22,368 nucleotides of DNA from Bacillota bacterium (GTDB lineage: Bacteria; Bacillota; Clostridia; Christensenellales; Aristaeellaceae): NCBI GenBank assembly GCA_023443705.1, contig JAEZTD010000265.1, positions 1-22,368 of the forward strand, in the 5' to 3' direction. The number at the start of each line of letters is the position of its first letter. The first letter of the stretch is position 1. The translations under genes and the position numbers were made by a program. Below the pieces are notes generated by a model. That model did no database searches. It saw only the letters and a program-made list of their open reading frames with translations, and had not been told where the DNA came from. Below, piece by piece: positions 1 to 8,268 of the stretch.

Positions 1-704
1 CCACCAGCCGTCTGGTCTACAACATCCTGGGCATGGTCGCGCCGATCAACAAGGCCATCGTCGGCGGCAACGCCTTCGCCCACGAGGCGGGCATCCACCA
101 GCACGGCGTGCTGGCGAACCGCGCCACCTATGAAATCATGACGCCCCAGTCCGTCGGCCTCGTTCAGAACAAGATGGTCTTGGGCAAGCACTCCGGCCGC
201 CATGCGGTGGAGAACCGCCTCGCCGAGCTGGGCTACGCGCTGTCCGCCGAAGAGCTGAACGACCTGTTCGACCGGTTCAAGGTACTGGCCGACAAGAAGA
301 GCCAGATCACCGACATGGACCTCATCGCCCTCGTCAGCCACAAGATCGTGCAGACCCAGGGGACTTACGCCCTCGACCGCTTCACGGTCAATTCCGGAAA
401 CTACGTCTCGTCCTCCGCCGTCGTGCGGCTCAAGCGCGGCGAGGAGTTGATCGAGGAGGTCTGCCTGGGCGACGGCCCCATTGACGCCGCGTTCAACGCC
501 GTGGACAAGATCATGCAGATCACCCAGCCCCATTTTCTGGACGACTACGCCATCCACACCGTATCGGAAGGCAAGGACGCCCAGGGCGAGGCGATGGTGC
601 GCATCCAGTGCGGCGACCGCTCCGTGGTGGGCCGCGGCCTGTCCACCGACGTGGTCGAGGCCTCCATCCTGGCCTACGTCGCGGGCATGAACAAACTGGT
701 ATGA
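1..704 (+). CDS. leuA: 2-isopropylmalate synthase, C-terminal part (5' end outside window)
   Basis: This is the 3' part of leuA, open in frame from base 3 to the TGA at 702-704. The enzyme condenses 2-oxoisovalerate with acetyl-CoA, the committed step of leucine synthesis. What is visible is the end of the catalytic TIM barrel with the metal-site region (GGNAFAHEAGIHQHG), then the linker (VLGKHSGRHAV) and the C-terminal LeuA dimer/regulatory domain (from about AVVRLKRGEE to AYVAGMNKLV), which in the family binds leucine for feedback inhibition. Only about 233 residues of a protein usually near 500 are present. The downstream gene has its ribosome binding site directly after this stop, so the genes are probably one operon. 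The order leuA-cimA-leuC-leuD-leuB supports the leucine role over homocitrate synthase. Upstream control (T-box or attenuator) cannot be judged. Confidence 0.95.
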   Translation, partial: TSRLVYNILGMVAPINKAIVGGNAFAHEAGIHQHGVLANRATYEIMTPQSVGLVQNKMVLGKHSGRHAVENRLAELGYALSAEELNDLFDRFKVLADKKSQITDMDLIALVSHKIVQTQGTYALDRFTVNSGNYVSSSAVVRLKRGEELIEEVCLGDGPIDAAFNAVDKIMQITQPHFLDDYAIHTVSEGKDAQGEAMVRIQCGDRSVVGRGLSTDVVEASILAYVAGMNKLV

Positions 705-721
705 TGGAGGAGGTGCCGCCC

Positions 722-2332
722 GTGAAGCTGGAGATCTTTGACAGTACGCTGCGCGACGGTGCGCAGAGCGAGGGCGTGTCCTTCTCGGTGCAGGACAAGC
801 TGGACATCGTGAGCGCGCTGGACGAGTTCGGCGTCGCCTACATCGAGGCGGGCAACCCCGGCTCCAACCCCAAGGACATTGAATTCTTCCGCCGGGTGGC
901 GGGCATGCGGCTTCAAAACGCGAAGCTGTGCGCCTTTGGAAGCACCCACCGAAAGGGCGTTCCGGTGGAAAACGACGCGAACGTGTTGTCGCTCCTCAGC
1001 GCCGATGCGCCCGCCGTCGCGATCTTCGGAAAATCCTGGGACCTGCATGCGCTCCGCATCCTCGGCGTTACGCTGGAGGAGAATCTCGATCTGGTGTTCG
1101 AGACCGTCGACTTCTTCAAGAAGCGGGGGATCGAGGTCGTCTTTGACGCCGAACACTACTTCGACGGCCGCCGCGCCAACGAGGGCTATGCCTTGAAGGT
1201 GCTGGACGCGGCGGCGGCCGCCGGAGCGGACGTACTGTGCCTGTGCGATACCAACGGCGGCGCCACGCCTTCCGCCATCTACGAGGCGACCCGTCAGGTG
1301 GCGCTGCGCCACCCGGGGAAGCGGATCGGCATCCACTGTCACAACGACATCGGCTGCGCGGTGGCTTCCACGATGATGGCGGTGGAAGCGGGCGCCTGCC
1401 ATGTGCAGGGCACCTTTACCGGCATCGGCGAGCGCTGCGGCAATACCGACCTGGGCGTCGTGATCCCGAACCTTCAAATCAAGATGGGGCACCACTGCGT
1501 ACCGGATCTTTCAAAGCTCACCGCCGCCGCCATGCGCCTATCCGACATTTCCAACATGGTCATGCCCGGCAACAAGCCCTACGTTGGGGCGAGCGCCTTT
1601 GCCCACAAGGGCGGCATGCACATTGACGGGGTTCTGAAGGAGACGAAATCCTTCGAGCACGTCGATCCCGCCTTCGTCGGCAACCGCCGCCGCTTCCTGA
1701 TGAGCGAGGTCTCCGGCCGGAACACGGTGCTCGCCAAATTCTCCCACATCGCGCCGGAGCTTACGAAGGATTCGCCCGAGACCCGCCTGATCGTCGATAA
1801 ACTCAAGGAACTGGAGCACCGGGGCTACCAGTTCGAGGCGGCGGACGCCAGCTTTGAACTCCTGATCCTCCAGTGCCTGGGCCGGTACACGCCGCACTTC
1901 AGGCTCAGCATGTACCGCACAAACGGCGAATTCCCGCCGCCGGACGCGGAGCAGAGCGCCTTCGCGGTGCTATCCGTCGAGGTGGACGACCGCAAGGAGA
2001 CCACCGCCGCGATGGGCAACGGCCCGGTGCACGCGCTGGACACCGCCCTTCGGAAGGCGCTTACCGTCTTCTATCCGGAGCTCAACCACGTGCGCCTGAC
2101 CGACTACAAGGTGCGCGTGTTGTCCGGCGAAAAATCCACCGCCGCTGTGGTGCGCGTTTTGATCGAGAGCACCGACGGAAAGTCCGTCTGGACGACGGTG
2201 GGCGTGGACAACGACATTATCGCCGCCAGCTGGCAGGCGCTTGCCGACTCCATCGAATACATCCTGCACAAGCGGGACCAAAACCGGGCCGCGCCCGAAA
2301 GCCGAAAGGAAGGCGAAACCCAATGGGTATGA
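722..2332 (+). CDS. cimA: (R)-citramalate synthase (CimA-type)
   Basis: This enzyme of the DRE-TIM metallolyase family, 536 residues, probably makes (R)-citramalate from pyruvate and acetyl-CoA, the entry to threonine-independent isoleucine synthesis. The N-terminus has the family signature (FDSTLRDGAQSEGVSFS, D7 to S21) followed by YIEAGNPGSNPKD. That pattern is characteristic of the CimA/TIGR00977 branch rather than LeuA. Metal ligands H205 and H207 lie in HCHNDIG. A C-terminal LeuA-dimer-like regulatory domain covers roughly residues 390-525. I chose GTG at 722 because GGAGGAGG (706-713) sits 8 bases upstream. ATG codons at 701 and 704 are in frame but overlap the leuA stop and lack a site. 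The gene lies between leuA and leuCDB, whose products can also process citramalate. Substrate choice is inferred from family resemblance; a homocitrate or second IPM synthase role is less likely. Confidence 0.88.
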   Translation: MKLEIFDSTLRDGAQSEGVSFSVQDKLDIVSALDEFGVAYIEAGNPGSNPKDIEFFRRVAGMRLQNAKLCAFGSTHRKGVPVENDANVLSLLSADAPAVAIFGKSWDLHALRILGVTLEENLDLVFETVDFFKKRGIEVVFDAEHYFDGRRANEGYALKVLDAAAAAGADVLCLCDTNGGATPSAIYEATRQVALRHPGKRIGIHCHNDIGCAVASTMMAVEAGACHVQGTFTGIGERCGNTDLGVVIPNLQIKMGHHCVPDLSKLTAAAMRLSDISNMVMPGNKPYVGASAFAHKGGMHIDGVLKETKSFEHVDPAFVGNRRRFLMSEVSGRNTVLAKFSHIAPELTKDSPETRLIVDKLKELEHRGYQFEAADASFELLILQCLGRYTPHFRLSMYRTNGEFPPPDAEQSAFAVLSVEVDDRKETTAAMGNGPVHALDTALRKALTVFYPELNHVRLTDYKVRVLSGEKSTAAVVRVLIESTDGKSVWTTVGVDNDIIAASWQALADSIEYILHKRDQNRAAPESRKEGETQWV

Positions 2333-3582
2333 CGATGACGCAAAAGATCCTGGCCGCGCACTGCGGCAAGGAGGCCGTAACCGCCGGGGAGATCGTACTG
2401 GCGAATGTCGATCTGGTGCTGGGCAACGACATCACCTCGCCCGTCGCCATCAACGAATTTGAAAAGGCCGGCTGCGACGGCGTCTTCTGCGAGGGCAAGG
2501 TGGCGCTGGTTCTGGATCACTTCACGCCCAACAAGGACATCAAGGCGGCGGAGCAGTCCAAGAAGGTGCGCGAGTTCGCGGACAAGCATGAGATCGTCAA
2601 CTTCTTTGATGTGGGCGAGATGGGCGTCGAGCACGCGCTGCTGCCGGAAAAGGGCCTCGTGACCGGAGGGGATCTCGTGATCGGCGCGGACAGCCATACC
2701 TGCACCTACGGCGCGCTGGGCGCTTTCTCCACCGGCGTCGGCTCCACCGACATGGCGGTGGGCATGGCCATCGGCAAGGCGTGGCTGCGCGCGCCGGAGG
2801 CCATCCGCGTGACGCTGACCGGAGAACTGCCCGCTCACGTGGGCGGCAAAGACCTGATCCTATATATAATAGGTAAGATTGGCGTGGACGGCGCGCTGTA
2901 CCAGTCGCTGGAGTTCGTGGGGCCGGGCGTGAAAGCGCTGACGATGGATGACCGGCTGTGCGTGTGCAACATGGCGATCGAGGCCGGCGGCAAAAATGGC
3001 ATCTTCCCGGTGGACGAGGTTACGCTCGAGTACCTTTCGGCCCACGGCGCGAAGGAGCCCCGCGTCTTTACGGCGGACGCGGACGCGGTCTATGCCCGCG
3101 AAATCGCGGTCGATCTCTCGACCCTCACCCCGCTGGTGGCCTTCCCGCACCTTCCGGAAAACGTCAAGGAGCGCGGCGAGTACGGCGACGTCAAGATCGA
3201 TCAGGTGGTGGTCGGCTCCTGCACCAACGGCAGGCTTTCGGATCTCGTGGCCGCCGCAGAGGTGCTGAAGGGCCGCAAGGTGGCCAAGCACGTGCGTACG
3301 CTCATCATCCCCGCCACGCAGAAGATCTACCGGGACGCCATGCACATGGGGCTTTTCGACATCTTCCTTGACGCCGGCTGCATCGTATCCACGCCCACCT
3401 GCGGGCCCTGCCTCGGCGGACACATGGGCATTCTGGCGAAGGGCGAACGGTGCGTCGCCACCACCAACCGGAACTTTGTCGGCCGGATGGGGCACCCCGA
3501 GAGCGAGGTCTACCTCGCGGGGCCCTGGGTCGCCGCCGCTTCCGCGGTGCTCGGAAAAATCGCGACCCCCGAAGAGCTGTAA
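2323..3582 (+). CDS. leuC: 3-isopropylmalate dehydratase large subunit
   Basis: LeuC, 419 residues, is the Fe-S subunit of isopropylmalate isomerase. With LeuD it interconverts 2- and 3-isopropylmalate, and in CimA organisms also citramalate to methylmalate. The [4Fe-4S] ligands are visible as C300 (VVGSCTNGR) and C360/C363 (TPTCGPCLGGH). Aconitase-family motifs DHFTPNKD and GADSHTCTYGALG are intact. The length near 420 matches the shorter archaeal/clostridial LeuC class rather than the 465-residue E. coli type, in keeping with the short LeuD. The ATG at 2323 follows AAAGGAAGG (2305-2313), overlapping the end of cimA by 10 bases, so translation is probably coupled. An AT-rich run of codons at 2860-2880 (two consecutive ATA Ile codons in YIIGKI) contrasts with the GC-rich codon use elsewhere in the gene. 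Confidence 0.97.
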   Translation: MGMTMTQKILAAHCGKEAVTAGEIVLANVDLVLGNDITSPVAINEFEKAGCDGVFCEGKVALVLDHFTPNKDIKAAEQSKKVREFADKHEIVNFFDVGEMGVEHALLPEKGLVTGGDLVIGADSHTCTYGALGAFSTGVGSTDMAVGMAIGKAWLRAPEAIRVTLTGELPAHVGGKDLILYIIGKIGVDGALYQSLEFVGPGVKALTMDDRLCVCNMAIEAGGKNGIFPVDEVTLEYLSAHGAKEPRVFTADADAVYAREIAVDLSTLTPLVAFPHLPENVKERGEYGDVKIDQVVVGSCTNGRLSDLVAAAEVLKGRKVAKHVRTLIIPATQKIYRDAMHMGLFDIFLDAGCIVSTPTCGPCLGGHMGILAKGERCVATTNRNFVGRMGHPESEVYLAGPWVAAASAVLGKIATPEEL

Positions 3583-3607
3583 GCCGCAAGGCGGAAAGGA
3601 GCAGGAC

Positions 3608-4090
3608 ATGACCATTCAGGCGAAGGCCATCCGCTACGGCGACAACATCGATACCGACGTCATCATCCCGGCCCGCTACCTCAACACCTCCGACCCCAAG
3701 GAGCTGGCCGCCCACTGCATGGAGGACCTGGACAAGGACTTTCTGAAAAAGCTGCCGGAAAACGGCGTCATCGTCGCCGGGGCCAACTTCGGCTGCGGCT
3801 CATCCCGGGAGCACGCACCGCTGGCGATCAAGCACGCGGGGGTCAGCTGCGTGGTGGCGAAGAGCTTCGCCCGTATCTTCTACAGAAACGCCATCAACAT
3901 CGGCCTCCCCATCGTCGAAACCGACGCCGAGATCAATACCGGCGACGAAATTTCGATCGATCTGAAAAACGGCGTTCTGAATAACCTGACCACCGGTGTC
4001 AGCGTCAACTTCCCGGCGTTTCCGGACTTTTTGCAAAAGATCATCGCCGCGGGCGGGCTCATGAACGCGATGAAAGGCGGCCTTCTATGA
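3608..4090 (+). CDS. leuD: 3-isopropylmalate dehydratase small subunit
   Basis: LeuD, 160 residues, is the swivel-domain partner of LeuC. The start of the protein (AIRYGDNIDTDVIIPARYL) and the central ANFGCGSSREHAPLA segment are the usual small-subunit signatures; the serine-arginine of the latter contacts substrate in aconitase-like enzymes. A length of about 160 is that of the short archaeal/clostridial LeuD class (TIGR02087-like), matching the short LeuC. The ATG at 3608 is preceded by AAGGAG (3596-3601) at 6 bases. The open frame extends upstream inside leuC, but that extension is shadow. The end overlaps the leuB start by the four bases ATGA, implying coupled translation of LeuD and LeuB. 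Confidence 0.97.
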   Translation: MTIQAKAIRYGDNIDTDVIIPARYLNTSDPKELAAHCMEDLDKDFLKKLPENGVIVAGANFGCGSSREHAPLAIKHAGVSCVVAKSFARIFYRNAINIGLPIVETDAEINTGDEISIDLKNGVLNNLTTGVSVNFPAFPDFLQKIIAAGGLMNAMKGGLL

Positions 4091-5154
4091 AATTCAACAT
4101 CGCAGCGGTGCCGGGCGACGGGATCGGCCCGGAGATCGTATCCGCGACCATCGACGTGATGCGGGCGGTGGGGGAAAAATACGGCCATGAATTTCTCGTG
4201 GAGGAGTTCCCTGCGGGCGGCTGCGCCATCGATCTGACCGGCGAACCGCTGCCCGAGCGCACCCTCGACGCCTGCCTTAAAAGCGACAGCGTGCTCCTGG
4301 GCGCGGTGGGCGGGCCCAAGTGGGAGGGCCTGCCGGGGTACTTGAGGCCGGAACGGGCGCTCCTGGGCATCCGCAAGGCCATGAACCTGTACGCCAACCT
4401 CCGCCCGGCGCGGCTGATGCCGGTACTGAAGGCCGCCTGCCCGCTGAAGGCGGCCACCGCGGCGCAGGGGTTTGACATGCTCATTGTCCGGGAACTGACC
4501 GGCGGCATGTACTTCGGAAAGAGCGGGCGTACCGAAGGCCCCTTCGGCGAAACCGCCTACGACACCGAATCCTACGGCGCGGGGGAGATCGCGCGCATCG
4601 CGCGCATTGCCTTTGAATCCGCGAGGAAGCGCGGCGGAAGGGTTATCAGTGTCGACAAGGCGAACGTCCTGGAATCCTCACGGCTCTGGCGGGAGACCGT
4701 CCATGTGGTCGCGAAGGATTACCCGGATGTGCAGCTTTCCGACATGCTGGTGGACAACGCCGCCATGCAGCTGATCGCGAGACCCTCCCAGTTTGACGTG
4801 GTCTTGACCAGCAACATGTTCGGCGACATCCTGTCGGATGAGGCGTCTCAGCTGACAGGCTCCATCGGACTCTTGGCGTCCGCTTCGCTGGGCGACGGAA
4901 CGCGGGGCATGTACGAGCCCATCCACGGCTCCGCGCCGGATATCGCCGGGCAGGGCATCGCGAACCCCATCGCCACGATTCTATCCTTTGCGATGATGCT
5001 GCGCATGTCCTTTAACCTTCCGAAGGAGGCAGCCGCCGTGGAAGCCGCCGTGGAGGCGGCGCTCGGGGCCGGGCACCGCACCCGGGATATCGCGGCGGGC
5101 GGGCCCTACGTCACCTGCGGCCAGATGACCGAGCACATCTTGGCCGCGATCTAG
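4087..5154 (+). CDS. leuB: 3-isopropylmalate dehydrogenase
   Basis: LeuB, 355 residues, is the NAD-dependent oxidative decarboxylase that turns 3-isopropylmalate into 2-oxoisocaproate. In CimA pathways it can also turn 3-methylmalate into 2-oxobutyrate. The start AAVPGDGIGPEIV is the family nucleotide/substrate signature. LYANLRPARL gives the substrate-binding arginines, VRELTGGMYFG the catalytic-tyrosine region, and SNMFGDILSDEAS the metal-binding aspartates. The C-terminal YEPIHGSAPDIAGQGIANP is the NAD(P)-binding loop. The length is typical. It overlaps leuD by ATGA and is the last gene before the terminator at 5181-5220. No truncation or missing key residue was seen. Tartrate or isocitrate dehydrogenase is unlikely given the operon. 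Confidence 0.97.
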   Translation: MKFNIAAVPGDGIGPEIVSATIDVMRAVGEKYGHEFLVEEFPAGGCAIDLTGEPLPERTLDACLKSDSVLLGAVGGPKWEGLPGYLRPERALLGIRKAMNLYANLRPARLMPVLKAACPLKAATAAQGFDMLIVRELTGGMYFGKSGRTEGPFGETAYDTESYGAGEIARIARIAFESARKRGGRVISVDKANVLESSRLWRETVHVVAKDYPDVQLSDMLVDNAAMQLIARPSQFDVVLTSNMFGDILSDEASQLTGSIGLLASASLGDGTRGMYEPIHGSAPDIAGQGIANPIATILSFAMMLRMSFNLPKEAAAVEAAVEAALGAGHRTRDIAAGGPYVTCGQMTEHILAAI

Positions 5155-5180
5155 CGGGTTCCGGTTTTGGAGAGGGATTC

Positions 5181-5220
5181 GGCGTCCGAGCGGGTTTTTA
5201 TCCGCCGGACGCCGGTTTTT
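5181..5220 (+). terminator. Rho-independent terminator of the leu operon
   Basis: GGCGTCC (5181-5187) pairs perfectly with GGACGCC (5207-5213), with a second inner stem GCGG/CCGC, followed by GGTTTTT. It lies 26 bases after the leuB stop and before the next promoter. Confidence 0.85.
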
Positions 5221-5251
5221 GCACCGACGGCGTTAAAGATGGAAGGCGGCA

Positions 5252-5281
5252 TTGCGTAAGCAATTTGATTTATGGTATACT
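5252..5281 (+). promoter_or_regulatory. Extended -10 promoter for the DUF2232-rplI-dnaB unit
   Basis: TGGTATACT (5273-5281) is an extended -10 element. A weak -35 (TTGCGT, 5252-5257) lies 18 bases upstream. It follows the leu terminator and precedes the GTG start at 5316. The -10 lies inside the longer open frames that begin near 5252 and 5265, so those earlier starts would be upstream of the likely transcript start. Confidence 0.7.
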
Positions 5282-5315
5282 GTTCCTTACGATAGTAGTT
5301 CGCTGGAGGCGCTTT

Positions 5316-6353
5316 GTGCAGACTTTTTCCAAGGGGCGGCTGATCGTGGGCTCCGCGATCGGGGTGGCTTGCGGCCTGACGGTGCCGCTTTTGTTGACGG
5401 CTTCCGCCTGGGTCATGCCTGTCTCGGTGGTTTTTGCGTTTTTGTGGGTGTGGGCGGGCTGGCCCACGGTTGTGGTGGGCGCGCTGAGCGTCGCGCTCGC
5501 CGGAAGCAAATTCCTGGGCTGGGGGTTTTCGCTGGCGTTTCTATATCTGGCGCTGCCCGGCGTCGCGGCGGCGGTTCTGACCGGGCTTCGAAAGCCGTTT
5601 TATCGCGCTGTGGCGCTTTCGGTGGCTGCCCAATGGTTTGCCTACGTCTCGCTGACGGTGGCCATGTGGCTCTTCTTCCGTCAGAACCTGGTGGACGTGC
5701 TGACCGGGGCGCTCGAGGGCATGTTCCGCGAACTTCCCGGCTACTTGCAGCACTACCTCTTACTGCAGATGGGTCAGATGGGCTTCTTCGGTACGAGCAC
5801 CGGCATCAATTTCTCGAACGCCATCCTGACGGATGCGCAGCTTCAAAACCTGCTCGCGCACCTCATCTACACGATCAACGAGGGCCTCAAGCTGACGCTG
5901 CCCGCGTATGTGCTGACCTCCGGCGCGACGACCGGCGCGCTCTCCTACGGGGTGGCCGCATGGGTGCGCGTGCGCCGGGGCGACGACCCGGCCGTGCCTT
6001 TTGTAAAGCCCGAGGGCTGGCGGCTCACCGCCAACCTCATCATCGGTCCGCCCGCGCTGGCGCTACTATGCCTCGCGCTGAGGCAGATGGGCGTTCTGGG
6101 CGCGCAAGAGGCCTACATCGCGATGATCAGCCTTGCCCAACTGCTGTTTTCGGTGCAGGCGGTGGGCGTGATCGACCGCAGGACGAAGGCGGCCGGCATG
6201 GCACCCGGAAAGCGCACGGCGCTGATCGTGTTGGCGCTGGTCGTTGCGCAGACGCTGATGCCCTTTGTGGGCATGTACTCGGCGCTTTTCGGCTCGCGGG
6301 GGCTCATATCGGAAAAAATACGGAAAAAGATGGATGGAAAGGGGGACGAGTAG
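5316..6353 (+). CDS. DUF2232 (YybS-like) multi-pass membrane protein
   Basis: This predicted integral membrane protein of 345 residues has about eight hydrophobic segments, for example LIVGSAIGVACGLTVPLLLT, a segment around FAFLWVWAGW, LAFLYLALPGVAAAVL and a late LIVLALVVAQTLMPF. It ends in a short basic-acidic tail (SEKIRKKMDGKGDE). Position directly before rplI and dnaB, together with topology, matches the DUF2232/YybS family of Bacillota, whose function is not established. I chose GTG at 5316 because GGAGG (5305-5309) is 6 bases upstream and the promoter -10 is at 5276-5281. In B. subtilis a gdpP (yybT) gene lies between yybS and rplI; here rplI follows at once. An overlapping +2-frame reading (5252-6358) is rich in Arg/Gly and is a shadow. 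The family call rests mainly on context. Confidence 0.8.
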   Translation: MQTFSKGRLIVGSAIGVACGLTVPLLLTASAWVMPVSVVFAFLWVWAGWPTVVVGALSVALAGSKFLGWGFSLAFLYLALPGVAAAVLTGLRKPFYRAVALSVAAQWFAYVSLTVAMWLFFRQNLVDVLTGALEGMFRELPGYLQHYLLLQMGQMGFFGTSTGINFSNAILTDAQLQNLLAHLIYTINEGLKLTLPAYVLTSGATTGALSYGVAAWVRVRRGDDPAVPFVKPEGWRLTANLIIGPPALALLCLALRQMGVLGAQEAYIAMISLAQLLFSVQAVGVIDRRTKAAGMAPGKRTALIVLALVVAQTLMPFVGMYSALFGSRGLISEKIRKKMDGKGDE

Positions 6354-6354
6354 C

Positions 6355-6819
6355 GTGAAGGTCATACTGCTTCAGGACGTCAAGGGAACCGGCAGGAAGG
6401 ATCAGATTCTCGAAGTCTCCGACGGCTTCGCGAGGAATTTTCTCTTGCCCAGGAAGCTGGCCAAGGAGGCTTCCGCCGAGGCGCTCAACGCCATTGAGAA
6501 GGCCAAGGGAGCCGCGCAGCACCGCGAGGATTTGAAAAAGGCCGAGGCCGAGCAGAAGGCTCGGGATCTCAAGGGCAAGGTGGTCGTCGTCAAGGCCAAG
6601 GCGGGGGAAGGCGGAAAGCTCTACGGCTCCATCACCGCCGCCGAAATTGCGGACGCGCTCAAGGAGCAGCACAAGGTGGAGGTTGACCGCCGCAAGGTCG
6701 AACTGGAGGAGCCCATCCGCTCCGCGGGTCAAACCACCTTTACCGTGCGCCTGACCGCGGGCGTCTCCGCGCGCATGCTGCTCAACGTCGTGGCCGAAAG
6801 CAAGGAAAAGGCGAAGTAG
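6355..6819 (+). CDS. rplI: 50S ribosomal protein bL9
   Basis: bL9, 154 residues, is the two-domain protein at the base of the L1 stalk on the large subunit. The N-terminal domain shows MKVILLQDVKGTGRKDQI and the diagnostic DGFARNFLLPRKLA. A long charged connecting helix covers about residues 45-75 (EKAKGAAQHREDLKKAEAEQ). The C-terminal domain contains GGKLYGSITAAEIADAL. The GTG at 6355 follows GGGGGA (6340-6346) and begins right after the stop of the upstream gene, so the two are probably co-translated. The pairing with dnaB 7 bases downstream is the classic Bacillota order. Confidence 0.97.
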   Translation: MKVILLQDVKGTGRKDQILEVSDGFARNFLLPRKLAKEASAEALNAIEKAKGAAQHREDLKKAEAEQKARDLKGKVVVVKAKAGEGGKLYGSITAAEIADALKEQHKVEVDRRKVELEEPIRSAGQTTFTVRLTAGVSARMLLNVVAESKEKAK

Positions 6820-6826
6820 GCGAACC

Positions 6827-8185
6827 ATGGAACAGAGGATGACGGACCGGATTCCGCCGCACCATCTGGATGCGGAGCGCTCGGTTCTGGGCAGCATGCT
6901 GCTGGCCCGGGAGGCCGTGCTTTTGTCGCAGGAAATGCTGGATCCGGACGACTTTTACGACCCGGCGCACCGGGAGATTTTCTCCGCCATGTGTCACCTG
7001 GCCAACCAGTCCAAGCAGATCGACCTCGTCACCGTGGACGAGGAGCTTTCGCGCCGCGGTCGGTTGGAGGGCGTCGGCGGGCTGACGTACCTCGTGGGAC
7101 TGTCCCGCTTTGTGCCGTCGGCGGCGAATGTCGCCGCCTATTTGCGCATCGTCGATGAAAAATCGACGCTTCGAAGGCTGATCTCCGCCTCCGGCCAGAT
7201 CTCTCAGATGAGCTATACCGGCGAGCGCGAGACCCAGGACATACTCGCTACTTCCGAAAAGCTGATCTACGACATCTCCATGCGCAAGGGCGGCGAGATG
7301 CTCGAGCCCATCCAGCCCATCCTCGTCAAGACGTATGAGCAGATCGACCGTCTGGTCAAGAACAAGGGCAAGATCGAGGGCGTGCCAACCGGTTACCGCG
7401 AGTTAGACGACCTACTCACGGGCCTGCATCCGGGCGAACTGATCCTGATCGCTGCGCGCCCGTCGATGGGCAAGACCAGCTTTGGCATGAACATCGTCGA
7501 AAACGCCGCCATCCGCGCGGGCCGCAAGGCCGCGATTTTTTCGCTGGAAATGCCGGCGGAACAGTTGGCGATGCGCATGATGTGTACCGAGGCGCGGGTT
7601 GACATGCAGAACGTGCGGCGTGGCGCGCTGTCGGACGACGAATGGATGCGCCTGTGCGACGCCATGGGCCTCATCGGGCAGGCCTCCATCCACGTGGACG
7701 CCACCAGCGGCATCACCGTGCCGGAAGTCCGCTCCAAGGCCCGGCGGCTCCAGATGGAGCAAGGGCTGGACCTGATCATGATCGACTACCTTCAGCTGAT
7801 GAGCGGCGCCGGCAACTTCGGCAGCCGCCAGGAGGAAGTCAGTTCCATCTCCCGCGCGCTGAAGGGGCTTGCGCAGGAGCTGCGGGTTCCGGTCATCGCC
7901 CTGTCTCAGCTGTCCCGCGCGCTGACCGGCCGCGCCAACCACAGGCCGGTGCTCTCCGACATCCGGGATTCCGGCGCCATCGAGCAGGACGCGGACGTGG
8001 TGATGTTCATCCACCGCGAGGACTACTACGACAAGGAGACGGAGCTTAAAAACATCGCGGAGATCATCATCGCCAAGCAGCGCAACGGTTCCCTGGGCAC
8101 GGTTCAGCTGGGCTGGCGCGGCGAACTCACCTGGTTTGTCGATCTCTCGCCCGCGGCCAGGGAGGCGCTGCCGCCCTCGCCGTGA
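6827..8185 (+). CDS. dnaB: Replicative DNA helicase (DnaB; DnaC in B. subtilis)
   Basis: This hexameric 5'-3' helicase of 452 residues unwinds DNA at the replication fork. The N-terminal domain starts at PPHHLDAERSVLGSMLL. The RecA-like C-terminal domain has Walker A ARPSMGKTS (K216), the Walker B region LIMIDYLQLMSG (D320), the DnaB H3/H4 motifs and a final IIIAKQRNGSLGTVQLGW. The length is normal and there is no intein; the Walker A and DNA-binding loop segments, common intein sites, are continuous. ATG at 6827 gives the expected N-terminus; its ribosome site (AGGCGA) is weak, and translation may be coupled to rplI, whose stop is 7 bases before. No clear terminator follows, so some read-through to the next gene is possible. 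Confidence 0.97.
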   Translation: MEQRMTDRIPPHHLDAERSVLGSMLLAREAVLLSQEMLDPDDFYDPAHREIFSAMCHLANQSKQIDLVTVDEELSRRGRLEGVGGLTYLVGLSRFVPSAANVAAYLRIVDEKSTLRRLISASGQISQMSYTGERETQDILATSEKLIYDISMRKGGEMLEPIQPILVKTYEQIDRLVKNKGKIEGVPTGYRELDDLLTGLHPGELILIAARPSMGKTSFGMNIVENAAIRAGRKAAIFSLEMPAEQLAMRMMCTEARVDMQNVRRGALSDDEWMRLCDAMGLIGQASIHVDATSGITVPEVRSKARRLQMEQGLDLIMIDYLQLMSGAGNFGSRQEEVSSISRALKGLAQELRVPVIALSQLSRALTGRANHRPVLSDIRDSGAIEQDADVVMFIHREDYYDKETELKNIAEIIIAKQRNGSLGTVQLGWRGELTWFVDLSPAAREALPPSP

Positions 8186-8238
8186 GTCGAGAGTATTGCA
8201 AAATTTCTGGCACTATATTACAAAACTATTTCTTGGTA

Positions 8239-8268
8239 TTGCTTTTTGGTGTAGAAGCATGGTATAAT
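8239..8268 (+). promoter_or_regulatory. Extended -10 promoter of the NlpC/P60 gene
   Basis: TGGTATAAT with its perfect -10 hexamer at 8263-8268 has a TG extension at 8260-8261. A weak -35 (TTGCTT, 8239-8244) lies 18 bases upstream. The surrounding 8200-8270 stretch is markedly AT-rich. The start of transcription should fall near 8275, just before a small hairpin (8276-8303). Confidence 0.8.

Noticed and set aside
674..1495. Long open reading frame on the minus strand opposite cimA
   Set aside because: It lies wholly antisense to a well-supported gene, has no family resemblance, and its His/Arg/Ala-rich composition is what GC-rich codons give in reverse. The same holds for minus-strand frames at 2860-3615, 9943-10803, 17265-18338 and 19237-20223.
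5252..6358. Open frame of 368 codons overlapping the DUF2232 gene
   Set aside because: It is rich in Arg and Gly with no domain, starts before the promoter, and the other frame gives clear membrane helices and a proper ribosome site.
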